From NCBI GenBank assembly GCA_026119935.1, contig JALRMH010000001.1:2170001-2234000 (forward strand): a stretch of DNA of 64,000 bases, given 5' to 3'. Made by a program: the position numbers and the translations under genes. The notes below the pieces were generated by a model. That model was not told the origin of the DNA, searched no databases, and was given only the letters and a program-made list of their open reading frames with translations. Position 1 is the stretch's first letter. Each line of letters starts with the position of its first letter. Below are positions 35,242-45,700 of the stretch, piece after piece. The stretch comes from Endothia cerciana (taxonomy: Eukaryota > Ascomycota > Sordariomycetes > Diaporthales > Cryphonectriaceae).

Positions 35242-37174
35242 TTACAAGACAAAGCCGTCCAGCTCGCCGCGGCGCGGGGCATGACGGTGGGCCCAGACGG
35301 CGACGCTCCTCGGCGCACAGGCAAAGACCCCCCAGCCCTGGTCGTCGATCCGGACCTGGCCCCAGCAGCCGCCGAGGACGTCGGTCCAGCTCTCGCCGGC
35401 GTGCTGGCTCCCGACGAACATGGTCTTGGTGGCGAACTCCCGCGCGTTCGTCATGAGTACGGCCAGGCCGGCCCTCTTCCAGTCATCGCCGGCGCCGGCG
35501 GCCGCGGCGGGCTGGCCCTGCCTGGTGAAGCCCACGCAGTGGGGCCTGTCGAGGTAGTCGAGCTGGGGGCCGTACGCGTAGAGCCTGCGGGCAAGGAGCA
35601 GCCGGGGGAGGATCTTTTCGCCGAACGGGGGCGGGACGAAGCCGCTGCCGTCTGGCTTAGGATAGCCGTACAGATCGCCGTAGAAGACGCATGGGAGCCC
35701 GCAGTCCGCGCGCAGCAGGATGAGCGCGTAGGCAAGGGGTACGAAGAACTCGGCAACTGGCGTCTTTTGAGGGGTGTCAGTGCATAATTCCTTTTTTTTT
35801 TTTTCGTGTCGTCCTGATCCTTTTGTTGATCATAGCAGAGGGGACACTGACTTCTAACGACTGACCCTCCATCTGCCCAAATGACAGTCAGCATACGGCG
35901 ATAATGCACAAGTAATAAGGGGGGGGGGGGGGAGGGAAGGTATGCCATATAGCTTACTTACCGTATCGTGATTTGCGACAAAAGTCTGGAACACAAATCA
36001 GATGGATTCCTTTCCGCGGGGTTCATGATACCCTCGACTCACCACGGCATTGTTTGGTTTGATAGAAACCAGGGTCCCGTCAAAGACGCTGCGGAGGTCT
36101 GTATCCTCGTGTAACGACAGCCGGGAGAAGTTGGATACGAGCCTCACGTCGAACAGAGACAGCTGGTGGTCCATGTACTCGATGTACTTTGTCAGCACAT
36201 CCAGGTTCTCCCGCCAGTACTCGCCAACGATGAACCAGTCCCTCCCGACAGTAGCACGGACGTGGCCGATGAAGTCCTTCAGGAAGGAGGCGGAGTAGTG
36301 TTTGATGGCGTCCAGGCGCAGCCCTCCCAGCGGGATCTGAGACGCGAGCCACTGGATCCAGTAGAAAAGGTCCTGGCGGACCTCTGGATTCCTGTGGTCG
36401 ACGTTTGCAAACATGCTGCGGAGGGGGGGGGGTTTGGTCTTTCAGCAACGGAGGGGACTCCACCTTCTGGCCGAGGGAGGTCTCACAGGTAATCGTAGTT
36501 GCCGAGCTCCTCATCGACGTCTTGTGCCCACCCCTTGCCCGCGAACTTCCATACGCCTCTGGTCTTTGTGACGTGGTTGTAGTCTATGCCGTTAAAGTGG
36601 GTTTGGTTCCATCTCAGGGGGCTGTAGGCAGAGCCGCGGCCGGGGAAGTCATAACCACACCACGCCTCGATCTCTCCGGGGCCCCCTATGGACTGTGTGC
36701 GATCTGGCGCCGAGCGGAGGTCAGATTCCCCGGGGCCCACGACGCCGGTATGGGAGAGCGGGGGGACTGACTTTCGGGATCGACTTCTGTGGCCAGCACG
36801 GTCTCGGCGCGGTCGGCGGCGGCCTTGTGGTTGAGCACGGCGTCGAACAGGATGCTGATGCCGCGCCGGCCGGCGCTCCCGGCCAGGGCGGCGAGCTCCT
36901 CCCTGGTGCCCCACTTGGTGGCCCTCGAGCCCTTCCAGTCGAACTCGCCCAGGTCGTAGAGGTCGTAGAGGTCATAGCCGTTGTTCGTGTGCCAGCCCGC
37001 CTTGCAGGCCGGGGGGATCCATATGCTCGTGACGCCCAGGGCCTCGAGGCTCGGGAGGGCCCCCTCGAGACGCCGCCAGTGCCTCTGGTCGGGCGGCACG
37101 TACCACTCAAAGCCCTGGAACATGGTCTGGTTGTCGCGGGCCGTTTCACGGCCCGGGGGCTGAGGCGTCGACAT
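35242..37174 (-). CDS. Intracellular alpha-amylase, GH13 subfamily 5 type
   Basis: Six exons give 513 aa: 37174-36772, 36685-36487, 36415-36043, 35985-35962 (24 nt), 35872-35852 (21 nt), 35763-35242. Frame is kept throughout, with consensus GT/AG ends. The N-terminus FQGFEWYVP is the GH13 beta-1 strand; there is no signal peptide, so it is cytosolic. Conserved regions: GISILFDAVLNH (region I), GLRLDAIKH with nucleophile Asp236, GEYW with acid/base Glu266, and FVANHDT with Asp332. After the mini-exon MEGQSLE comes TPVAEFFVPLAYALILLR and FYGDLYG, matching the bacterial-like GH13_5 enzymes (Aspergillus AmyD type). The C-terminal beta domain ends GVFACAPRSVAVWA. These enzymes act on intracellular alpha-1,4-glucans and have been linked in fungi to cell-wall alpha-glucan or glycogen handling. 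The glycogen debranching gene is 5.6 kb away on the same strand. Confidence 0.92.
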
Positions 37175-38307
37175 CACGGCCGGACATATGAGATGCAAGG
37201 GGTCCGATATGGGGGGTTCAGGGACGGGCGGGCACGCCGTCAGGATGCGTGCGTGTACGGGGAAGGGTTCTCAAATAATCCACTACGAGCTGGAAATATT
37301 CCCAATGCCAAACAGGGCGGAAGGGCTCGAGGCGGTCTCCGTCCAAGAGAGTGCGAGGCCAGATGACGTCTCAAAGGGGGGATGTTCGCGATAACGTAAT
37401 CGAGTTTCCTGCTCGGGGCGCACCTTGTGCTCACCTGTTGTCAAGTCTACCAGTCACACCGACCTTAGGTACACAGCCTCGAGGTGGCTGACGAGGCACG
37501 CGCCGTGGACTAGTAGGCCAATGGTATGTCATTTACGGGACAAAGATTGGTCTGGTCGTCTCAGATGGCAAATCAAATCATACCACGGCAGCGTGGGTCG
37601 CCTGTAGGCATTCTGGGGGCCGGCTATCATTTCAAGCTGTATAGCATTATTCCTTACGTGATATTATATTGTGAGTAGCGGGTGCGTCGAGAAGAGGGGG
37701 ATTGGTATTTGGGGGGTTTTCTTTTGTGGGGGGGGGGGGGTGGTTTGTGTTGCGTTCGTGGATCGACCAGTGGAGGATCATGAGGAAATGGGTACGGCGT
37801 GTGTTTTTATCCGGATGAGGATCAGCCACGGTGGCTGGGTGATCCCCTAAGGGTGATCCCTAAGGCAGCGAAATATGCTGCCGGGCAGAGACTAGGAACG
37901 GCTGCGAGACAAGTGATTTTCCGTAGGGTAATAGGGAGGACCGGCTTGTACAGTAGTCGAGATAGGGCTCAACGGCGGGTCTGGTCCCGTGCGGTACGGA
38001 TCATTCTTGCGGCTTGTAGAGCTACAAGCAGAACCCAAGGCGGCCAGCTAGTGGTCCCCGTCAGTCAAGGGATGAGCGCCCTCCCCAACAAGCTGGACGG
38101 CTGAAAATGGGCGTTGCACCAACCCGGCACGGGGGTGCCGAGGGAGCGTGACACACCCTGAGAGCGTGGCTTGGCGTAAGACGATGCGCAGAGGAGAGAA
38201 CCAACCCGCCGGCGGACGTGGGATAAGAAGAACAATGACGCGTCTGGAGCGGCGTGGGCATTCCGGAGCAAGACGCGACCTCGACCTGGAATGCTCGGGA
38301 GGATCAC

Positions 38308-38338
38308 GGATGGATGGATGGAAGGATGGATGGATGGT
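38308..38338. repeat. GGAT tetranucleotide microsatellite
   Basis: Seven to eight GGAT/GATG units with one interruption (GGAA). Confidence 0.7.
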
Positions 38339-38576
38339 TCAAGGTCAATGGTGGGATGAATATAGAACCTGCCCTGCATCCTTCCTGCGCGCGAGCAGCA
38401 ACGATGGAACGAATCCGGAGAGTAGCCCAGATCCTTTTTTGCCCTGCAAGTTCGGATGCCAAAATGGTCCCAAGATTCGTTCAAACCTCGGGTGGGGATC
38501 GATCCCCAGCTTATGTAAGTCATGTCTAACTAGGTACGTACATGGTACGGACGTACAGTACCACAGTAGCACAGCT

Positions 38577-38625
38577 GGGCAGGGCAGGGCAAGGGCAGGG
38601 CAGGGCAGGGCAGGGCAGGGCAGGG
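38577..38625. repeat. GGGCA pentanucleotide minisatellite
   Basis: About ten consecutive AGGGC units with a single extra A after the third. Regular G-triplets spaced by two bases give G-quadruplex potential on the plus strand. Confidence 0.85.
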
Positions 38626-39444
38626 CCACTGGCGACGGCCACAGCGCTAATAACATACGGTAGCGTGCCAGGCGTGGTGGGTACTGTACGGTACTGGACG
38701 GTACGGGACGGTACGGTGGCTGATGGGTTGTCGTGTGCCCGTAGCGACCAAGCCCCATACGTACTATGTAGGTACCCAGCAACCCTCCCTGGCCCCACAG
38801 GACCAATCACGATCTACCCGTGCCGGCCGATCCTTGCAGAGGCCGCAGAAGGGTTGCGTCAGCCAGCCCTTCATTCCGCCCCCTCCCCCCGCCCAAGGCC
38901 CAACCAGTCCAGGGCCCGTCCAGGGCCGTGTCCAGGGTCATCCCCCATCCACTACCAGGCGCCCATGCCTTCCCTCACTGCAGGTTCAGGCCTGTCAGGG
39001 CATGCATTGATCACTGATGGGGTCATCAGTCACCACCTGGGCAAGTCAGTTCCCTAATGTGAGATGTGCCCAGGCCCCCCGGAAATTGTAATTCATTGGT
39101 CGTGAGAGACAGAGAGAGTGAGAGAGATTGGGTTTGACGGACCATCCCTTCCTCTGGCCCTTTCTTCTTCTGCTTCTTTTAGGGGGGGGGGGGGGTGACA
39201 TCTGCCGTTTCCGGTGTGTAAGCCCACTGCTCACCTGCCATTGCTACCCTCCCACACTTCCCTCCCGGGGACCCTTTCCTACCTCCTCTCCACTCGTCAC
39301 GGGAGGCCCTCATCCGTTTGACAACCCATCCATCCATCTAGGCCTCAACCCCCCTCCTCCATCACGAAGAGGAGACGCACATTGGGAGAGACGCCACGCC
39401 CTTTTTTTTTGTTATTGTTTAACCTGGGGGTTATGAAGACACGG

Positions 39445-39446
39445 AG

Positions 39447-39490
<44 letters not shown>

Positions 39491-39491
39491 A
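39445..39491. repeat. GAC trinucleotide microsatellite
   Basis: About fourteen to fifteen perfect GAC units. No supported gene covers it; in frame it would encode poly-Asp or, on the other strand, poly-Ser/Arg/Val. Confidence 0.85.
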
Positions 39492-40304
39492 GACCAGGAC
39501 AGCCTGACAGGCCAGGACACACACCCCCCCTCCTCCCAAACACCCCAACAGGCATCACAAACCCGACCGGGCCACAGGACGGTTGATTGATCGACGATCT
39601 TTGACACGCCCGGATCGACACGGCAGCAATACGCACACACCCGTCTCGCGCCGTCTCGCCCTCGTGCCCCGTACAGTACATCAATTTACCTTTTTGTGTA
39701 CATACAGTACATGCATTTCTCGCTTCCCCATTCCCCCCCCCCCTCCCTCCCATCTCCACCCAGTACACTAGAGTCTTGGGTCCGCGTAATCCATCTCGAC
39801 CACAGACTGTGCTCTACACACACAGCACCACCACACGATACCCTCACCCTTCCCCAGCCCGACCGCAGCACTCGTGGTAGGCTCTACCACAGACAGACCC
39901 GATAGCCCGGCAGCGGAAGCATCTCGTGCCACCTACCCCGCAAATTATCCTGTCCGCGCTGGAGTACCACCACCGCTCGTTCCGGATCAGTTCCGTCGAG
40001 GCCGGCCGCATTCAACCAACGTCCTTGTACAAACCTACTACCACCGTGCAAACGAGCCCTCCCGGTGCCCTCCGTACATACGCGCGCGCAACTACTGGTC
40101 GGTACCCACACCACAAGGACGATCTCCCCGTCGCTGTGTCCTGTCCTGTCCTGTCCCAAGAGCTTGCTGGCTGTCCTGTTCCTGGTATCCGAGCACGAGG
40201 CAACCCGCTCCCGGCCTGGTCCTTCACAACACTTGGGGGGGTCTCCAGACGGTCTGTGGACCATCGTGATATCTACACAGTAGGTATCATTATTCGCCTC
40301 TAAG

Positions 40305-41183
40305 ATGGGTATGACTCCTTTTCTTCTTCTTCTTCTTCTTCTTCTTCTTCTTCTGCCGCCTCTCCCGACTGCACCAAGCCGCCTACGATCTGCCATCAGA
40401 CGGATACATACCACACTGGACCTCCATTGCTGACACCCGTGGCCCACCCCAGCGTCGACGACCATCGTCCCCTTCGCCAGCCTCCCCGCCTGCGCATCGT
40501 CCTGCGGCCCTCTCTACGATGTCAATGGCGCCTGCGTGCCCCCAGTGGTCGCCTCCACGACCTCCGTCGTCTACGAGGAGTGTTTCTGCTCCGACGCCAG
40601 GCTGACCGCCTTCTCCACCACCACCGCCGGGCCCTGCGATGACGCATGTACCGCCACCCCGGGCGACTATGACAGCATCACCAGCTGGTACCAGAGCATG
40701 TGCAAGAGCGTGCAGGCTCTGGAGGCCGGCTCCACCACCTCGACCGCCTCAGCCGGGTCGTCAGGCGCGGCCTCGAGTTCCAAGTCCAGTTCTGGTAGCG
40801 GCGGCTGGTAGGTCGAAATCCCGCTTTCCTCCGGACCCCAGGCTCGTCATCTCGTTTACTGACCTGCTCCGCGTATAATAAACAGGCTCTCCTCCCACTG
40901 GCAGTGGGTCATCTTCATCGTCGTCATGGTCGTCGGCATCGCGGGCATCTGGACCGGCGCGGCCTTCTGGCGGCGGCACTACCTGCGCAAGAAGGACCGC
41001 CAGTACTCCCTCGGCAAGAACCTCGCCGCACGCACCGGGTCGGGACAGAACCCATACGGCGGTCCCGCCGGCACCGGCACGCCCAACCGCTCGGGCTCGG
41101 TACATGCATCCCGCCCGGGCGCCTTCATGCCGGACAACGAGAAGCCGCCCAAGAGGAAGTGGAACCTGACGGGCAGGTCATGA
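40305..41183 (+). CDS. Conserved small cysteine-rich integral membrane protein
   Basis: Three exons (40305-40308, 40453-40807, 40886-41183) give 218 aa. The first coding exon is just ATG G; intron 1 (GTATGA donor, CTGAC branch site, CCCCAG acceptor) carries a long TTC repeat, and intron 2 has a GTAGGT donor and AACAG acceptor. The protein begins MASTTIVPFASLPACASSCGPLYD and has an extracellular-type Cys pattern (CGPLYDVNGACVPP, CFCSD, CDDAC, WYQSMC). A Ser/Gly-rich linker, one transmembrane helix (~127-149, WVIFIVVMVVGIAGIWTGAAFW) and a basic Gly/Pro-rich tail follow. I recognise it as a conserved filamentous-ascomycete integral membrane family with a CFEM-reminiscent head; no function is established to my knowledge. 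The exon-1 assignment rests on frame and splice signals only; without it the protein would lack a start. Confidence 0.75.
40317..40354 (+). repeat. TTC microsatellite inside intron 1
   Basis: Twelve or so TTC units lie directly after the 5' splice site of the membrane-protein gene's first intron, forming a long polypyrimidine stretch. Confidence 0.85.
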
Positions 41184-42767
41184 GACGGACAGCACGGCAG
41201 GAAGAAAGCGAAAAGAACAAAACAAAGAAGGAAAAAAAAAAAACCAACATATAAAAACCCCCCCCAAAAAATGAAGGAAATCAAGAAATACCCACAGGCG
41301 ATATTGTAATGAGCAGGGCGATTGGTCATGGCCGGAGCATGAGATCTCCCCCCAATGCTGCTGAGACGATCCGAAAGAAAGGCTGGACCGACAACAACTT
41401 TTCACGAAAAGACGACGGGAGCAGAGGGGGGATTTTTGAAGAAGAAAAGAAAAATTTATTCAAGGTGCTGTGGCATTGTTATTACCATTTCGGCCTCTGC
41501 GCCAGGCGTCTTGTTCATTGGGGTGGGGGACTGGGTGGGAAATGGGGGAAATCTTCACGAGAACCGGGTCGGATTCGCAGGCAAGGTCCAAAAGGCCCGC
41601 GACGCCTTCAGACACAGTCGGGCATCCTGTCTCTCATCTTTTTGAGGAGGGTGGAGGGGGCGGGGGGACCTTCCCCGATGTGTCTGTCTATGTCTTTATT
41701 TCTCCTTTCCATCTTGAGAGTACTATATAGCATTTATCGCCCAGGACGGGCGGACCTCCTTTTTTGTCTTCTGCTACTTTTTTGGAACCAAAATCGGAAA
41801 GGAAACAACGTACTCTCTGCCATATTCTCCCCTGGCCCCATCCGTCCGTGACCGTGTCGACCTTTTGTTTCCCCCTTTCCCCTTTTTTTTTTTTTTCCTT
41901 CTTTCTTTCTCGTAAATGTATCCGGGACTTTGCTCCCGGGAATGATCGAGGCGCGAACCTGGACAGATTTATTTATTATTATTACTATTTTCTTTTTTAT
42001 CATCTGCCTAGCCCTAGTGTGTACAGGGGGTAGACCGAGGATGTACGGGATTTGGGGGAGGGGGGGGGGGGAGAATGCCACGACTCATTCCGGGGGATAT
42101 ATGGCGGAGTGTGTACAGGTGAAGAAGAAGAAGAAGAAAAAAAAGGCTGGGACGGGGCCCTGCTCTTTTCCCTTCTCTCCTGCCGGGTGGCATATACAAC
42201 GAAGGGTGAGGAAGAAGGGAAGAAGAAGAAGAGATGCCTCTCTGACCAGACGGGTGGTTAGGCAGGGCAGGGACCAGTCAGGCTCGCAGGGACCAGACCT
42301 CCAGGTGTATATATATATATATATATATGGATGGATGGATGGATGGATGGATGGGTAGATTCACACGGTTCAGCTGAGCTGGCGCTTCCGCGCACGGCAA
42401 CACTTCGACGGGTTCGAAAGCTCGGGGGCTTGCTTGGTTTCTGACCCAGAAACGGGGGTTGGGTGGTGCGGCCCTAGATATTCTCATTCATCACTACCTG
42501 TAGGGGCATGTCTGTGCATTCCTAGGTCCGAATTTACCATCATTTTCTTTTTTGTGTGTCATAGTGTCATGCCGGGGGGTTTTTTTTGGGGGGTTTTTTT
42601 TTTCCGTCTTTCTCTTTCGTTTCACCAGTCTGCCGCCGGCCGGCCGAGGAAAAAGGAAACTTTGTATGTATGCTTGCTTGTTTCTGTCTCTGATGCCCTT
42701 GCAAAAACTCCCACAAGATGCAATACGCCCACTACGAAGGCCTCCCCCCCTTCCCCCATCTGCCATC
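41184..42767. other. Convergent intergenic region with microsatellites
   Basis: 3' flanks of the membrane-protein (+) and glycogen-debranching (-) genes. It contains A- and C-runs near 41236-41270, a T-run near 41885, a GAA stretch near 42120-42145, and the TA/GGAT compound repeat at 42306-42354. No gene supported. Confidence 0.5.
42306..42354. repeat. Compound TA and GGAT microsatellite
   Basis: About eleven TA dinucleotides run directly into about six GGAT units. Confidence 0.85.
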
Positions 42768-45700
42768 TTAAGCCTGATACTCGGCAGCGTCCATGTAGAG
42801 ATCGATCAGGCAACTAGCCGACCATGCCTGTGTGGGGCACTGTGGAAGAGCGAGTGTTAGCAAGCATGCAAAGTATGACGTGGAAAACGGAAAGGGTCCC
42901 TCGGGGGAGCCACCGGGGGGGGGGGGGAGGGCACGAAGGGGGGTTGTTAACTCACCGAGTCACCGCAGAAAGCACCGTCCTTCTGCGTCAGCTCCGCCAG
43001 GCCGGCCCAGGGGGACTCCCTGATCATGTTCTTGCACCCCATCAGCCTCTTCGTCACTTGCTGGAACGCCTCCGTGCGGCCCTCCCTGTCCTTGGGGTCA
43101 CGCCTCGCCAGGTCGAACTTGAGCAGCGCGCGCAGGAAGAACCCCGTCGGCCAGAGCCATTCCGGCCCCTGGTGGTAGTTCCTGCCCTTTGAGGTCGCAA
43201 AGTCGTCGCTGTCCTCCGAGTTGATGTAGTACGGCCTGTAGTTCAGGTCGGCGGGGTCGAGCGTCGCCATGCCCGTCGGCCCGCGGAGGACCTTGTCCGT
43301 GAGGATGAGGGCATCGATGGCGTGCCGGGCGTCAAAAAGCTCTGGGGCGACGGTCATGCTGATGGGGAAGTTGGCCCGGAGCTGGTAGTCCTCGTACTCC
43401 TTGCCGGACCTGTACAGGTCCTTGTAGATACCGCGCCGGTTGACGATGCTGGGGTTGACGTCGTAGTTCTTGTCCTCCTCCGCAGACAGGGGGACGTAGT
43501 AGCAGCGCTCGAAGCTGGCCTTGATCAGGTCCGCCCATTCCTTGAGGCTGATGGTGGACTTGTCGGCTTTGGTGACGCTGCTGTACTTGAACTTGCCCTG
43601 GCCGGCAAGGCCCTGCACCCAGTTGAGGGTGCTGTACAGCAGACCGGTGATCTCCACGGCAGCCCCATCACGGGGCGTGCCTGGAATGCCCTTGGAGCCT
43701 GCGCGCTCGCTCTCTCCCATCTTGTCCATCCAGGTACCACAGTTGAACTGGTTGCCGCCGAATATCAAGCCGTTGCTCCAGTCCACGTGGATCTCTATGT
43801 TGAAGCCCTCGTCCCTCATCTGGGAGTCAATCTGCGGGCCAGCATTGGCCTCACGGAACGACATGCCCTCCGCGTGCCGCTGTAGAGCCTCCTGGATGAC
43901 ATCCTCGATAGTACTCTCCGTCGAGTAGGCCCGCGAGTCATCAGTGTCGAACCAGGTATCATCGTACGGCAAGAAACGGCGCCTTGTCTTCTCCTGAAGG
44001 ACCTCCAGCCCGTTGGGCGCCAGCCTGGTGTAATCCTGGATGCACTGCAGGAAGAACCAGATCGAGTCGCGGGAGTTGTAGCGGGGCGTGTTTCCAGAGG
44101 CGAGGAGGTTGGGGATCATGCCGTGCTTCAAGACGCTCGCGAACGCCTTGATATGTTCCTTGGCCTCCTCGAACCGCCCGGTCCCGAGAAGAAGACCCCG
44201 TAGGGAGATGAAGACGTCGCGACCCCAGCAACGGGCCCATTCCACTGCAAAGTGAGGCAGGCCAGCAGCCAGGGACGGGACCAGGGTCTTCGGGTATAGC
44301 GAGCCCGACTTGACAATGCCCTGCTCCTGCACGCTGACCATGGCGAGGCTCTGCAGGAACCATTGCCCCTTCTGCACGTTCTCGTTCATCAGCGAGATAC
44401 CACGCCCCCACGCCGCCATGTACGCAGCACGCATGACGAGGCCAAAGTAGCGAGGCAGGAGGAAGCTGGGGATCTTGCGGACCGCATCGAACCGCTCCTG
44501 CAGCCACAAGGTCGGCCTTCCGAGGCGAGGATAGAGGTCGCCCTTGGACGCACGACCGAGGCGGCCGATGATGTAGTCCAAGGCCCACTGGCCATCGCGG
44601 AGGTTCTGGCAGAGGGGATGAGCGAGGTTGTTGTCTCGTATCACATCCTTCAGGATGCTCCACCACCCTTGTAGGCCGGCGTAGACGAGTTTCCCGTACC
44701 CAGGGACGTCATAGGCGCCGTCGCGCCCATCGCTGCTATCGCGCTCTTCCGCCTCACAGCGGTACAGGAGGAAGTTCAGGTCGATCAGATCCAGGTCTGC
44801 GAATGCCTCCTTGGCCCCCGATGTGACAAAGGTGTCAAGACCCGACGAGTGTTCGGCGGCGGGGATCCAAGTCTCGAAGAGGGCAATGCTTCCAGGCGGG
44901 AACCTCTCACGGACAGTGATGGTGGTGTCTGCCCCCTTGACGTCGATCCGGACGCCTGGAAGGTCGATGACGCGACTCGGCAGTCCGCGTAGCGACCTCT
45001 TGTCGTCCAGCACCTCCTTCGTCACCTCCTCGGCCGTGTCGACCTCGAGCATCCAGCTACCTAGATGCCGAACCTTGGTACCAATGAGGTGGACAGGGTT
45101 GAAGGCACCGTTGCCGTTGCCGTATCCCGGGAACGCGGTGTGGGCGATGAGGAAGTAGCCCTTGCGAGACTCGGGGTGGACCCTGTGGACCGTGATGTAC
45201 TGGTCCTCATGATGGATGTGGGTCTCGTCATAGCCATCTTTGCCCATCAGCGTGTGGATCTGGTTCAAGAGTTTCTTGACGCCGCCGATACCATTCTTCC
45301 CGGACCCTGTCTTGACCTCTTTTCCGTTCGACGACTCGGATGTGTACAGCCTGGTCTCGCCCACCAAGTCGATGAGCTTGGGGTAGATCTCGTCGTAGCC
45401 CATAACGCTGCCAGTAGCGCTGGCGCACATGTTGACCAGTGCTGCGTTCGGGAGCGTGTCCCGAGCGTCCCGCTTCTGGGCCGGCGTCTCGTTGTCGTGC
45501 GTGCAGTCCATGAACAGGGCCTGGACGGGCGAGGGCTTGATGCGCCTGACGAGCTCCCTCGTCATGGAGTCATCACCATTCTGGAACGAGCCGTCCTGTC
45601 CCGTCGGCGACACTGGCGGCGACGCGGGGGTCTTGGAGTCGCCCCTGGAGATCTCGTCCACCTCGAAGCTACCGATGGGGCGGCCGCCGTGGCGGTGAAC

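Larger units (their letters stand above)
37175..40304. other. Long spacer rich in simple repeats
   Basis: About 3.1 kb with no supported gene. It contains a GGAT repeat (~38308-38338), a GGGCA array (38577-38625), TACGG-like repeats (~38680-38716), a GAC array (~39445-39491) and several homopolymer runs of 9-13 nt. The right end is the promoter of the membrane-protein gene. Confidence 0.5.

Noticed and set aside
38577..38625. Tandem array considered as CRISPR
   Set aside because: Five-base units without spacers in a eukaryotic genome; a simple minisatellite.
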